Shown here one piece after another: positions 25,526 through 33,609 of a DNA stretch of 64,000 bases (the stretch's first letter is position 1; the number at the start of each line of letters is the position of its first letter). Location of the stretch: contig NZ_QLJH01000016.1 in assembly GCF_003951315.1 (NCBI RefSeq), positions 28,630-92,629 of the forward strand, written 5' to 3'. This stretch comes from Sphingomonas sp. S-NIH.Pt15_0812 (GTDB taxonomy: Bacteria > Pseudomonadota > Alphaproteobacteria > Sphingomonadales > Sphingomonadaceae). A program made the position numbers and the translations under genes. Below the pieces are notes generated by a model. It was not told the DNA's origin. It made no database searches and saw only the letters and a program-made list of their open reading frames with translations.

Positions 25526-27046
25526 ATGACGACCATCATCCGCGACACCGACCTGATCGAGAGCGTGGCCGACGCGCTCCAGTTCATCAGCTATTATCAC
25601 CCGATGGATTATATCCGCGCGCTGGGCGAAGCCTATGAGGCCGAGCAGTCGCCCGCCGCCAAGGATGCGATCGCGCAAATCCTGACCAACAGCCGCATGT
25701 GCGCGGAGGGCCATCGTCCGATCTGCCAGGATACCGGGATCGTCACCGTCTTCGTCAAATGGGGGCAGGACTGCCGCCTGTCCGGCGACCGCAGCCTGCA
25801 GGAGGTCGTCGACGAGGGTGTCCGCCGCGCCTATCTCCATCCCGAGAACAAGCTGCGCGCCTCGATCCTGGCCGACCCGGCCTTCACGCGCCGCAACACG
25901 CGCGACAACACGCCCAGCGTCCTGCATGTCGAGATGGTGCCGGGCAACACGGTCTCGGTCGATGTCGCGGCCAAGGGCGGCGGGTCGGAGAACAAGTCCA
26001 AGTTCAAGATGATGAACCCCAGCGACTCGATCGTCGACTGGGTGCTGGAGATGATCCCGCAAATGGGTGCCGGCTGGTGCCCGCCGGGGATGCTGGGCAT
26101 CGGCATCGGCGGCACCGCGGAGAAGGCGATGCTGCTCGCCAAGGAATCGCTGATGGGCGCGATCGACATGGGCCAGCTGCGCGCGCGCGGTCCCCGCAAC
26201 GATATCGAGGCGCTGCGCATCGAGATCATGGACAAGGTCAACGCGCTGGGCATCGGCGCGCAGGGGCTGGGCGGCCTGTCGACCATCCTCGACGTGAAGA
26301 TCCTCGACTGGCCGACCCATGCCGCGTCCAAGCCGGTGGCGATGATCCCCAATTGCGCCGCGACCCGCCATGCGCATTTCACGCTCGATGGCAGCGGCCC
26401 GGCCTATCTGGAGACGCCGAACCTCGCCGACTGGCCGCAGGTCGACTGGAAGCCCGACGCCGCCGCCAAGCGCGTCGATCTCGACACGCTGACGCCGGAG
26501 GTGGTGCAGAGCTGGAAGCATGGCGATCGGCTGCTGCTCAACGGCAAGATGCTGACCGGTCGCGACGCCGCGCACAAGCGGATCGCCGACATGTTGGCGC
26601 GCGGCGAGGAACTGCCGGTCGAGTTCCGGGGGCGGGTGATCTATTATGTCGGGCCGGTCGATCCGGTCGGCGAGGAAGTGGTCGGCCCCGCCGGCCCGAC
26701 CACCGCGACGCGCATGGACAAGTTCACGCGGATGATGCTGGAGCAGGGCCTGCTCGCGATGGTCGGCAAGGCCGAGCGCGGTCCGGCGGCGGTGGAAGCG
26801 ATCCGCGATCACCGGAGCGCCTATTTGATGGCGGTCGGCGGCGCGGCCTATCTGGTCGCGCGGGCGATCAAGGGCAGCAAGGTCGTCGGCTTCGAGGATC
26901 TGGGGATGGAGGCGATCTACGAATTCGAGGTCAGCGATTTCCCGGTGACCGTCGCGGTCGATGCCGAGGGGCAGAATGTCCACCATCTCGCCCCGCTGGT
27001 ATGGCGCGAGAAGATCGCGCGCGAGAAGTTGCTGACCCCGGCCTGA
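25526..27046 (+). CDS. fumA: Class I (iron-sulfur) fumarate hydratase
   Basis: 506 residues of the heat-labile, [4Fe-4S] fumarase family, which interconverts fumarate and malate in the TCA cycle. Cluster cysteine segments include 'EGHRPICQDTGIV', 'GAGWCPPGMLGIGIGG' and 'IPNCAATRHAHF'. The C-terminal half has 'GKMLTGRDAAHKR', 'YYVGPVDP' and 'GPAGPTTATRMD'. The ATG at 25526 lacks a Shine-Dalgarno sequence; an upstream GTG-type extension to 25490 is less convincing. It depends on the SUF system encoded earlier in the window for its cluster. Confidence 0.94.
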   Translation: MTTIIRDTDLIESVADALQFISYYHPMDYIRALGEAYEAEQSPAAKDAIAQILTNSRMCAEGHRPICQDTGIVTVFVKWGQDCRLSGDRSLQEVVDEGVRRAYLHPENKLRASILADPAFTRRNTRDNTPSVLHVEMVPGNTVSVDVAAKGGGSENKSKFKMMNPSDSIVDWVLEMIPQMGAGWCPPGMLGIGIGGTAEKAMLLAKESLMGAIDMGQLRARGPRNDIEALRIEIMDKVNALGIGAQGLGGLSTILDVKILDWPTHAASKPVAMIPNCAATRHAHFTLDGSGPAYLETPNLADWPQVDWKPDAAAKRVDLDTLTPEVVQSWKHGDRLLLNGKMLTGRDAAHKRIADMLARGEELPVEFRGRVIYYVGPVDPVGEEVVGPAGPTTATRMDKFTRMMLEQGLLAMVGKAERGPAAVEAIRDHRSAYLMAVGGAAYLVARAIKGSKVVGFEDLGMEAIYEFEVSDFPVTVAVDAEGQNVHHLAPLVWREKIAREKLLTPA

Positions 27047-27065
27047 CGACATTCCAGCGAAAAGC

Positions 27066-27087
27066 CGCTGCCGCCTGCGCGGCAGCG
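27066..27087 (+). terminator. Hairpin after the fumarase gene
   Basis: CGCTGCCGC (27066-27074) and GCGGCAGCG (27079-27087) form a perfect 9-bp stem with a CTGC loop, 20 nt beyond the stop. No T tract. The rest of the 276-bp gap (27088-27322) shows no gene. It holds T6 and T8 runs (near 27178 and 27302), and TATAGT at 27297-27302 could be the -10 of the next gene. Confidence 0.55.
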
Positions 27088-27322
27088 CGGGAGCGCGGGG
27101 CTGCACACCATGAAGGCGTTGGTCTCGTCCGCCCAGGGTTCCTGCGTCCGCAGCAGCCCAAGTCTGGACAACCTCCCTTTTTTGGACGTTCGCCGGCGTT
27201 TCGCCTGACCGCTGATCCGGCAGGTCGCGCCATTCGCCCCCGACTGGTCGCGAAGGCGCGGTCCGGACGATCCCGCTGCCGGATGCGATAAACTGGTATA
27301 GTTTTTTTTCGATCGTTCCGCC

Positions 27323-28357
27323 ATGACGCATGCCGTGATTGGCGATAAAAGCTTTGGTGCGATCTCAAGTGGATGGCGTACCGTTCTGAGCTACGCTGCG
27401 GCGTTGCTGCTATGCCTGATCGCGGCCTGGATGCGGGCCGGCCTCAACTGGGCGCTGCCGCCGGGCTATCCGTTCCTGACCTTCTTCCCTGCGATCATCG
27501 TCAGCGCATTCCTGTTCGGACGTGGTCCGGGGACACTGGCCGCGATCATCTGCGGCGTGACGGCCTGGTATGCATTCGTGCCGCCGTTCCACACCTTCAC
27601 CCTAAATGGCCCGACCGCCCTGGCGATGGGCTTTTACGGGGTGGTGGTAACGGTCGACGTGATGCTGATCGATTCGATGAAGCGCGCCAACATCCGCTTG
27701 GCCGATGAACGCGAACGCTCCGCCCGCATCGCGCGGGAATGTAGCGAACTCGCCGAACGGACCGAGATGCTGTTCCATGAATTGCAGCACCGGGTATCGA
27801 ACAATCTGCAGATGGTCGGGGCGATGCTATCGCTGCAACAGTCCAAGGTCGCCGACCCGGCGGCGCGCCAGGCGCTGGCCGATGCAGGTACGCGCGTGCA
27901 GACGATCGGCCGCATCCAGCGAAAGCTCTACGCGACGAGTGGCGAACAGGTGCCGCTCGACTCCTTCCTGACCGATCTGACCGCCGGCCTGATCGAGGCA
28001 AGCGGCAAGCCGGGCCTTCGCCATGTCATGGCGGTCGAGTCCGAACTGTTCCTCGCGCCACAGGCGGCCATTCCGCTCGCGTTGATCATGGCGGAGGCGG
28101 TGGCCAATGCGATCGAACATGGCTTTGCCGACCGCCCCGGCGGGCTGATCACGATCACCTTGTGCAGGGCGGGCGAGCGGTTGCTGCTGACGATCGGCGA
28201 CGATGGCGTGGGACTGCCGCCGGGTTTCGACCTGGAGCAGGTGACCAGCCTGGGACTGGACGTGTCCCGCAATCTGGCCCGGCAACTGGACGGGGAAATG
28301 ACGCTGGAACGCGCACGACAGGGCACGGTGATGCGCCTGGACCTGCCTCTGCAATAA
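27323..28357 (+). CDS. Sensor histidine kinase with DUF4118 membrane domain (HisKA_2/HWE type)
   Basis: 344 residues. A DUF4118 domain with four membrane helices (about 18-118, 'YPFLTFFPAIIVSAFLFGRGPG') is followed by a short coiled linker, a HisKA_2 phosphoacceptor at H156 ('MLFHELQHRVSNNLQM'), and an HATPase domain with 'EAVANAIEHGF' and 'IGDDGVGLPPGF'. Kinases of this group act in general stress, light or osmotic signalling in alphaproteobacteria. No response regulator gene is adjacent, so the partner is encoded elsewhere. It overlaps a 12-bp palindrome (28357-28368) at its stop codon. Confidence 0.9.
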   Translation: MTHAVIGDKSFGAISSGWRTVLSYAAALLLCLIAAWMRAGLNWALPPGYPFLTFFPAIIVSAFLFGRGPGTLAAIICGVTAWYAFVPPFHTFTLNGPTALAMGFYGVVVTVDVMLIDSMKRANIRLADERERSARIARECSELAERTEMLFHELQHRVSNNLQMVGAMLSLQQSKVADPAARQALADAGTRVQTIGRIQRKLYATSGEQVPLDSFLTDLTAGLIEASGKPGLRHVMAVESELFLAPQAAIPLALIMAEAVANAIEHGFADRPGGLITITLCRAGERLLLTIGDDGVGLPPGFDLEQVTSLGLDVSRNLARQLDGEMTLERARQGTVMRLDLPLQ

Positions 28358-28384
28358 GCCGCGGCTTGGGCTTTCGCGCGTCGA

Positions 28385-28486
28385 TCAATGGCCTAGAAAT
28401 GAGAAGAGGTTGCCGAGGCGTCTCCCGACGACCCGACAACCCCCAAACATGGTCAGCGGCCGGAGAGCTCCAGCCCGGGAAACCAT
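28385..28486 (-). CDS. Candidate 33-residue ORF (second of two small ORFs)
   Basis: ATG at 28486 is preceded by GGAGGTCAC, a full Shine-Dalgarno core at 4-nt spacing. The product is basic and Gly/Leu-rich: 'MVSRAGALRPLTMFGG' and then 'CRVVGRRLGNLFSFLGH'. A second in-frame ATG (28450) would give 21 residues. Its start codon lies in a potential helix ACATGGT/ACCATGT (28482-28488 with 28447-28453). No family recognised. The strong ribosome site is the main support. Confidence 0.4.
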   Translation of the reverse strand: MVSRAGALRPLTMFGGCRVVGRRLGNLFSFLGH

Positions 28487-28555
28487 GTGACCTCCGAACC
28501 TGTGGGCGATGCCGTTGCTTGGGGGAGAATACCCCCCGGCGTCACCCGGCGGTGC

Positions 28556-28612
28556 TTAGAGGCCAGTCCCCCGAACGAACTGAACCGACCCCACTGCTGA
28601 ACCATGAGACAT
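28556..28612 (-). CDS. Candidate 18-residue ORF behind a near-perfect ribosome site
   Basis: ATG 28612 to TAA 28556-28558 encodes MSHGSAVGSVQFVRGTGL. Seven bases upstream is the end of a 15-nt sequence fully complementary to the 3' end of 16S rRNA. No known leader-peptide signature (no runs of one amino acid). It could be a regulatory leader peptide, a microprotein, or a decoy whose job is the ribosome contact itself. Confidence 0.4.
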   Translation of the reverse strand: MSHGSAVGSVQFVRGTGL

Positions 28613-28613
28613 C

Positions 28614-28628
28614 GGATCACCTCCTTTC
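28614..28628 (-). promoter_or_regulatory. 15-nt extended Shine-Dalgarno sequence
   Basis: On the minus strand this reads GAAAGGAGGTGATCC, complementary over its full length to the 16S rRNA tail (GGATCACCTCCTTTC). Most genes here have only 4-6 complementary bases or none. The next ATG on the minus strand is at 28612, giving a 7-nt spacing from the GGAGG core. Confidence 0.65.
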
Positions 28629-28646
28629 GCTTGTTGAGAGCCAAAT

Positions 28647-28664
28647 GCGATCGTTTCCGATCGC
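28647..28664 (-). other. RNA hairpin with GAAA loop ahead of the extended ribosome site
   Basis: On the minus strand GCGATCG-GAAA-CGATCGC is a 7-bp perfect stem with a stable GNRA tetraloop. It lies about 18 nt upstream of the extended Shine-Dalgarno site. The loop type is favourable only on this strand, which supports a minus-strand transcript. The remainder of 28358-28764 holds the two small ORFs and no other gene. Confidence 0.5.
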
Positions 28665-28764
28665 GAGAACAATGTGTGCCGGACCGACGTTCGATACAAG
28701 CCTTGTTCTCAGTTCCATTTTAGACGATCTTCCCGCCCCCCGGTCGCGATTCCAGGCCAATGAA

Positions 28765-29346
28765 TCAGCCCCGACAATCCTCGATCACTCGGCCGATCTC
28801 CGCATAGGCGGGTATGACCAGCGGCGGCCGTCCAGGCTGGCCGATGGTGAAGCGCCCCCGGCTGAACGCCATGGCATCCAGCAACGGGTCGGTCGCGCTC
28901 AGCCGCACCTCCAGCGACACGGGCGGCCATTCGTCCGGGCTGTTCCGTGCGGTCGCGGCGATCGTCCGGCTGGTGCTGGTGGTGCGGACCTCCAGGTTGG
29001 CCGTGCCGGTCGCGCCCGGCAGGGTGATCGCGATCTGGCGCGCCCCGCGCTCGCAGGACAGGCGCAGGCGCGGCAGGTCCTGCGCGGTGCCGAACGTCGC
29101 CACCGTGACGCCGCTGGGGCCGGCCGGCGCGTAGCGCCACGTCCCCGGCGTCAGCGGCCAGTCCCGCCAGTCCGGCCCGAGCGCCGGCTGGACGGGTGGC
29201 GGCGGCGCGACCGTGACCGGACGCGGTGCGGCGGGCGGAGCCTGGACGGTCGGGGCGACGCAACCCGCAACCGACGAGGCGATCAGGGTGGCCAGAAGGG
29301 GCGTGTGCGGGCGGTGCGAGCGCGCGCCGGATTGGTGAACAGGCAT
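28765..29346 (-). CDS. Exported lipoprotein, unknown function
   Basis: 193 residues. A basic start and hydrophobic stretch 'TPLLATLIASSVAGC' end in a lipobox with the acylated cysteine at about residue 29. A Pro/Ala-rich linker ('APPAAPRPVTVAPPPPVQ') follows, then a compact domain with 'WPLTPGTWRYA', 'CERGARQIAITLPG' and 'CRG' at the end. This looks like a small beta-rich periplasmic domain. No family named with confidence. It is divergent from the PRC-barrel gene. Confidence 0.8.
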   Translation of the reverse strand: MPVHQSGARSHRPHTPLLATLIASSVAGCVAPTVQAPPAAPRPVTVAPPPPVQPALGPDWRDWPLTPGTWRYAPAGPSGVTVATFGTAQDLPRLRLSCERGARQIAITLPGATGTANLEVRTTSTSRTIAATARNSPDEWPPVSLEVRLSATDPLLDAMAFSRGRFTIGQPGRPPLVIPAYAEIGRVIEDCRG

Positions 29347-29397
29347 CGCCTCCGCGCTTAGGCGGCGGAGAGGGGCGGCTCAACCCGCTGACGTCAG

Positions 29398-29423
29398 GGA
29401 ACCGTCGAGCCGCGCCGCCGGTT
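29398..29423 (+). promoter_or_regulatory. Candidate EcfG-type (general stress) promoter
   Basis: GGAAC (29398-29402) and CGGTT (29419-29423) are 16 bp apart, close to the alphaproteobacterial EcfG consensus GGAAC-N16/17-CGTT. It lies about 30 bp before the PRC-barrel gene, a common member of that regulon. GAACCG and CGGTTC also form a dyad, so a different regulator is possible. Confidence 0.4.
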
Positions 29424-29451
29424 CGACCGACGGTTTAACAGGAGTAGTATA

Positions 29452-29826
29452 ATGTCGACCACCGAACAGGCACCCACCCAGTTGCTGCTGCAATCCAATG
29501 TCGCGCACAGCGTCAAGGTCGAGAGCCGCGACGGCGACGTGGTCGGCTCGGTCTATTCCTTCATGGTGCACAAGGGCTCGGGCCGCGTCACCCATGCGGT
29601 GCTGTCGCTCGGCGGCTTCCTGGGCATGGGCAAGAGCTTCTATCCGGTGCCCTTCGCACTGCTCCAGTTCGATCCGGTCCGCGACCTCTATGTCATCACC
29701 GTCGACCGCCGGCTTCTGGAAGGCGGCCCCAGCTGGTCGAACAACGCGCCCGTCTTCGACCAGGCCTATGCCGATCGCGTCGCCAGCTATTACGGCACTG
29801 CCGCGGACAATTTGAACGCAGGTTGA
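29452..29826 (+). CDS. PRC-barrel domain protein
   Basis: 124 residues with a PRC-barrel fold: 'VKVESRDGDVVGSVYSFMVHKGSG', shown in part as 'RDGDVVGSVYSFMV', then 'VTHAVLSLGGFLGMGKSFYPVPFALLQFD' in part 'AVLSLGGFLGMGKSFYPVP'. Such proteins are soluble, often stress-induced and of unclear biochemical role. A well-placed CAGGAG (29439-29444) precedes the ATG. Followed 73 bp later by the DUF3597 gene in the same direction. Confidence 0.88.
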   Translation: MSTTEQAPTQLLLQSNVAHSVKVESRDGDVVGSVYSFMVHKGSGRVTHAVLSLGGFLGMGKSFYPVPFALLQFDPVRDLYVITVDRRLLEGGPSWSNNAPVFDQAYADRVASYYGTAADNLNAG

Positions 29827-29899
29827 GGGACTTGAGCCGCTTGGCAGGGAGCCGGAACGGTCACCGGGACGTTGGGCGGGCTTTCAGGAGTAGGATAGC

Positions 29900-30358
29900 A
29901 TGAGCATCTTCGGCAAGATCAAGTCCGCCATCTTCGGCGACCATGGCCCGCTTGGCGGCCAGTTCGGCGGCAAGAAGGACGCAGCCCCCGCAGCGCCCGC
30001 ACCCGCGCCGCAGCATCAGCCGGTGCCGCAGGCGGGCGTTCCTGCCCAGGCACCCTCGCAGCAGCCCGCACCCGGGCAGGCGCCCGCTGCACAGGCGCCG
30101 GTCGATGTCGAGGCGGTGCTGACCGGCGTCGCCCAGCGCAAGGGCAATCCGAACCTCAACTGGCGCAGCTCGATCGTCGACTTGATGAAGTTGCTCGACC
30201 TCGACTCGTCGCTGGACAACCGCAAGGAGCTGGCGACCGAGCTCGGTTATAGCGGTGCGAAGGACGGCTCCGCCGAGATGAACATCTGGCTGCACAAGGC
30301 GGTGATGCGCGAGCTGGAGAAGAATGGCGGCACGGTGCCCGCCGGGCTGAAGGATTGA
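29900..30358 (+). CDS. DUF3597 domain protein
   Basis: 152 residues. An N-terminal 'MSIFGKIKSAIFG' segment (amphipathic), then a Pro/Ala/Gln-rich linker of about 45 residues, then the DUF3597 domain ('VDVEAVLTGVAQRKGNPNLNWRSSIVDLMKLL' in part 'NLNWRSSIVDLMKLLDLD', and 'RKELATELGYSG'). The domain is a small helical bundle of unknown function. CAGGAG precedes the ATG. It probably forms a unit with the PRC-barrel gene. Confidence 0.88.
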   Translation: MSIFGKIKSAIFGDHGPLGGQFGGKKDAAPAAPAPAPQHQPVPQAGVPAQAPSQQPAPGQAPAAQAPVDVEAVLTGVAQRKGNPNLNWRSSIVDLMKLLDLDSSLDNRKELATELGYSGAKDGSAEMNIWLHKAVMRELEKNGGTVPAGLKD

Positions 30359-30365
30359 TCGTCCG

Positions 30366-30395
30366 GGCGGCGCGCTTGACGACAAGCGCGCCGCC
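30366..30395. terminator. Bidirectional hairpin between DUF3597 and uvrB
   Basis: GGCGGCGCGCTTG (30366-30378) pairs perfectly with CAAGCGCGCCGCC (30383-30395) over 13 bp with an ACGA loop. It fills the 43-bp gap between convergent genes. Confidence 0.75.
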
Positions 30396-30401
30396 ACCTC
30401 C

Positions 30402-32597
30402 TCAACCGCGCGCCTTGCGGCCGGACGCGAACTTCTGCGACTTGCCGAACCGGGTCTTGCGCGTGCCCGGCTTGCCTTCGTTGCTGCGCCCCATGATCGG
30501 GGCCTTCTGCTCGTGGACGGGCAGGCCGAGTTCTTCCCCCTCCAACTGGCGGATCTCGTCGCGCAGCCGCCCGGCCTCTTCGAACTCGAGGTCCGCGGCC
30601 GCCTTGCGCATCTTCTTTTCGAGTTCCTCGATATAGGCGCGCAGATTGTGGCCGACCATGTGCGGCCGTTCCTCGTCGATCGGGACCGTGACCTGATCGC
30701 CCTGCGAGACATGTGCGATGATGTCGCCGATATTGCGGCGGATCGTGGTCGGCGTGATGCCGTGTTCCTCGTTATACGCCTTCTGCTTCTCGCGCCGCCG
30801 CCCGGTCTCGTTCATCGCCCGCTCCATCGAGCCGGTGATGCGGTCGGCATATAGGATCACCCGGCCGTCGACATTGCGTGCCGCGCGGCCGATGGTCTGG
30901 ATCAGCGACGTCTCCGAGCGCAGGAAGCCTTCCTTGTCGGCGTCCAGGATGGCGACCAGCCCGCATTCCGGAATGTCGAGCCCCTCGCGCAGCAGGTTGA
31001 TGCCGATCAGCACGTCGTAGACGCCCAGCCGCAGGTCACGGATCAGCTCGATGCGCTCCAGCGTCTCGACATCGGAATGCATGTAGCGGACCTTGATCCC
31101 CGCCTCGTGCATGTACTCGGTCAGGTCCTCCGCCATCCGCTTGGTCAGCGTGGTGACTAGCGTACGATAGCCGAGCTCGGCGGTCTTCTTGCACTCCTGG
31201 ATCAGGTCCTGCACCTGTTCCTCGACCGGCTTGATCTCGATCGGCGGGTCGATCAGCCCGGTCGGACGGATGACCTGTTCGGCGAAGACGCCGCCGGCCT
31301 GCTCCATCTCCCAGCTGCCCGGCGTCGCCGAGACGCAGACCGTCTGCGGGCGCATCGCGTCCCATTCGTTGAAGCGCAGGGGCCGATTGTCGATCGCCGA
31401 GGGCAGGCGGAAACCATATTCGGCCAGCGTGATCTTGCGCCGATGGTCGCCGCGCGACATGCCGTTGATCTGGCCGATCGTCTGGTGGCTCTCGTCGACG
31501 AAGAGCAGCGCATTCTCCGGCAGATATTCGAACAGGGTCGGCGGCGGCTCGCCGGGCAGGCGGCCGGTCAAGAAGCGGCTGTAATTCTCGATGCCGTTGC
31601 AGCTGCCCGTCGCGGCGATCATCTCCAGGTCGAAATTGGTGCGCTGCTCCAACCGCTGATGCTCGATCAGCTTCCCCTCCGCTTCCAGCTCCTTCAACCG
31701 TTCGGTCAGTTCGTGGCGGATCGCCTGCGTCGCCTGCTTCATCGTCGGGCCGGGCGTGACATAGTGCGAATTGGCGTAGATGCGCACCGAGTTGAGGCTG
31801 GCGACCTTCTGACCGGTCAGCGGATCAAACTCGACGATCTCCTCGATATCGTCGCCGAAGAAGGAGATGCGCCAGGCGCTGTCCTCATAATGCGACGGGA
31901 AGATTTCCAGATTGTCGCCACGCACGCGGAAATTGCCACGCTGGAAGGCGGCGTCGTTGCGCTTGTACTGGAGCGCGACCAGCTTGCGCACCACCTCGCG
32001 CTGGTCGACGGTCTGGCCTTTTTTCAGGTCGAAGATCATCGCCGAATAGGTCTCGACCGAACCGATGCCGTAGAGGCACGACACCGAGGCGACGATGATC
32101 ACGTCGTCGCGTTCGAGCAGGGACCGGGTGGCCGAATGGCGCATCCGGTCGATCGACTCGTTGATCGACGATTCCTTCTCGATATAGGTGTCCGAACGCG
32201 GCACATAGGCTTCAGGCTGGTAATAGTCGTAATAGCTGACGAAATATTCGACCGCATTGTTCGGGAAGAACGACTTGAACTCGCCGTACAACTGCGCGGC
32301 GAGGATCTTGTTGGGCGCGAGGATCAGCGCCGGCCGCTGCATCGCCTCGATCACCTTGGCCATGGTGAAGGTCTTGCCCGAGCCGGTGACGCCGAGCAGC
32401 ACCTGGTCCTTCTCGCCGGCGCGCGCGGTCTGCACCAGTTCGGCGATCGCGGTCGGCTGGTCGCCCGAGGGCGTATATTCGCTGACCAGCTCGAAGCGCC
32501 TGCCACCCTCCACCTTCTCCGGCCGCTGGGGGCGGTGGGGGACGAATTCTTCGCCGGTCTCGGGTTCGGCGAGGCTGGTGCGGATCTGAATGGCCAT
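30402..32597 (-). CDS. uvrB: Excinuclease ABC subunit UvrB
   Basis: 731 residues. UvrB is the damage-verifying helicase-like subunit of nucleotide excision repair. Walker A is '[15 protein letters not shown]', the beta-hairpin region is '[12 protein letters not shown]', and helicase motifs include 'ALLFVDESH', 'SATPGSWE', '[13 protein letters not shown]' and '[11 protein letters not shown]'. A C-terminal UVR motif lies in '[24 protein letters not shown]', which binds UvrA or UvrC. The true start is ATG 32597 ('MAIQIRTSL'). The frame is open much further upstream, through the N-acetyltransferase gene, without meaning. Confidence 0.97.
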   Translation of the reverse strand: MAIQIRTSLAEPETGEEFVPHRPQRPEKVEGGRRFELVSEYTPSGDQPTAIAELVQTARAGEKDQVLLGVTGSGKTFTMAKVIEAMQRPALILAPNKILAAQLYGEFKSFFPNNAVEYFVSYYDYYQPEAYVPRSDTYIEKESSINESIDRMRHSATRSLLERDDVIIVASVSCLYGIGSVETYSAMIFDLKKGQTVDQREVVRKLVALQYKRNDAAFQRGNFRVRGDNLEIFPSHYEDSAWRISFFGDDIEEIVEFDPLTGQKVASLNSVRIYANSHYVTPGPTMKQATQAIRHELTERLKELEAEGKLIEHQRLEQRTNFDLEMIAATGSCNGIENYSRFLTGRLPGEPPPTLFEYLPENALLFVDESHQTIGQINGMSRGDHRRKITLAEYGFRLPSAIDNRPLRFNEWDAMRPQTVCVSATPGSWEMEQAGGVFAEQVIRPTGLIDPPIEIKPVEEQVQDLIQECKKTAELGYRTLVTTLTKRMAEDLTEYMHEAGIKVRYMHSDVETLERIELIRDLRLGVYDVLIGINLLREGLDIPECGLVAILDADKEGFLRSETSLIQTIGRAARNVDGRVILYADRITGSMERAMNETGRRREKQKAYNEEHGITPTTIRRNIGDIIAHVSQGDQVTVPIDEERPHMVGHNLRAYIEELEKKMRKAAADLEFEEAGRLRDEIRQLEGEELGLPVHEQKAPIMGRSNEGKPGTRKTRFGKSQKFASGRKARG

Positions 32598-32674
32598 CGC
32601 CGCCGGATATGGGGGCGATGGCCGCTGGGGGGAAGGGACCGGTCCCGCTTTGTTCGAACGATCCGATGCGTCGT

Positions 32675-33496
32675 TCAGTCCAGGGCGAACAGGGTCTCGA
32701 TATCCTCGGCGGGCAGGTCGATGCCGAACATCAGGCTGAGCCGCATCCGGTAGACGCGCTGGTCGGTGATCGTCGCCTCCGTCTCCTTGTCGGCGGCGCG
32801 GCGGCGATAATGACGGTCGGTCAAGGAAGCGAAGCCATGCGGCAGCACGAGGCTGACGATCCGGTGCGTGGTGAAGCGGATGTTCGGCGCGGTCGAGGTC
32901 CAGTGGTTGCTGAGCGCCAGGTCGGCCGGCGCGACCGCCGCCAGGGTGAAGCTGTATTGCGGCTGATAGCCGGGGCCGGTGCCGCGCCCGTCGGTGGTGG
33001 CGCTCGGTCCGTCGCGCAGCAGCAGCCAGCTGCCGTCCGGCTCCTGCCGTAGGTGGAAATTCGCGCCGTCGGGCGCCTCTGCCGTCGCACCGTCGCGCAG
33101 CGGCATGGGCGGGGCATAGCTGCCGCCGAACCCGGCATCGGCGATCCAGTCCGCGCCGTCGATCGTCACCAGGCTGAGGGTGTGGGTGAGGGGCGGTGTC
33201 TCGATCGCGCCGAGCCAGACGCGGGCGAGCAGGGGGCGATGATCGAAACCCAGCGCGCTCAGCGCATCGCCGAACAGCCGGTTCTGCTCGAAGCAATAGC
33301 CGCCGCGCCGTGCCGTCACCAGCTTGGCGAACACCGACGCGCTGTCGATGGCGATGCCGCGACCCAGGATCACGTCGAGATTCTCGAACGGGATGGCGAG
33401 GCGATGGGCATGCTGCAACCGGGCAAGGCCGGCGGCGTCGAGCGTGGGGCGGGCCGGCAGGTCGATGCGGGCGAGATAGGCGGTCAGATCGAACAT
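32675..33496 (-). CDS. nat: Arylamine N-acetyltransferase
   Basis: 273 residues. Transfers acetyl from acetyl-CoA to arylamines and hydrazines. The catalytic triad is visible: C68 in '[10 protein letters not shown]', H105 in 'PLTHTLSLV' and D120 in '[10 protein letters not shown]'. Length is standard. It lies 77 bp upstream of uvrB on the same strand and is divergent from the exported M20 hydrolase gene. Physiological substrate in this organism is unknown. Confidence 0.94.
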   Translation of the reverse strand: MFDLTAYLARIDLPARPTLDAAGLARLQHAHRLAIPFENLDVILGRGIAIDSASVFAKLVTARRGGYCFEQNRLFGDALSALGFDHRPLLARVWLGAIETPPLTHTLSLVTIDGADWIADAGFGGSYAPPMPLRDGATAEAPDGANFHLRQEPDGSWLLLRDGPSATTDGRGTGPGYQPQYSFTLAAVAPADLALSNHWTSTAPNIRFTTHRIVSLVLPHGFASLTDRHYRRRAADKETEATITDQRVYRMRLSLMFGIDLPAEDIETLFALD

Positions 33497-33609
33497 GCGC
33501 CGGCTATAGCGAGGCTTGGGCGCGAGCAGAACCGCTTCATCATTGTCCGGAATGGGGCTGGTGGTACGCGGTACGTGCGATAGGATGCTGGGAAAAAGGG
33601 GACTTCGCC

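Noticed and set aside
25445..27331. 628-codon minus-strand frame opposite the fumarase gene
   Set aside because: Antisense shadow of fumarase; the composition is typical of such frames.
28614..28628. GGATCACCTCCTTTC on the plus strand read as a 16S rRNA 3' end
   Set aside because: No other 16S sequence precedes it. It is better explained as an extended Shine-Dalgarno site on the minus strand.
28453..28644. 63-codon minus-strand frame starting at TTG 28644
   Set aside because: Its start has no ribosome site and the frame runs through the strong site used by the 18-codon ORF in another frame.
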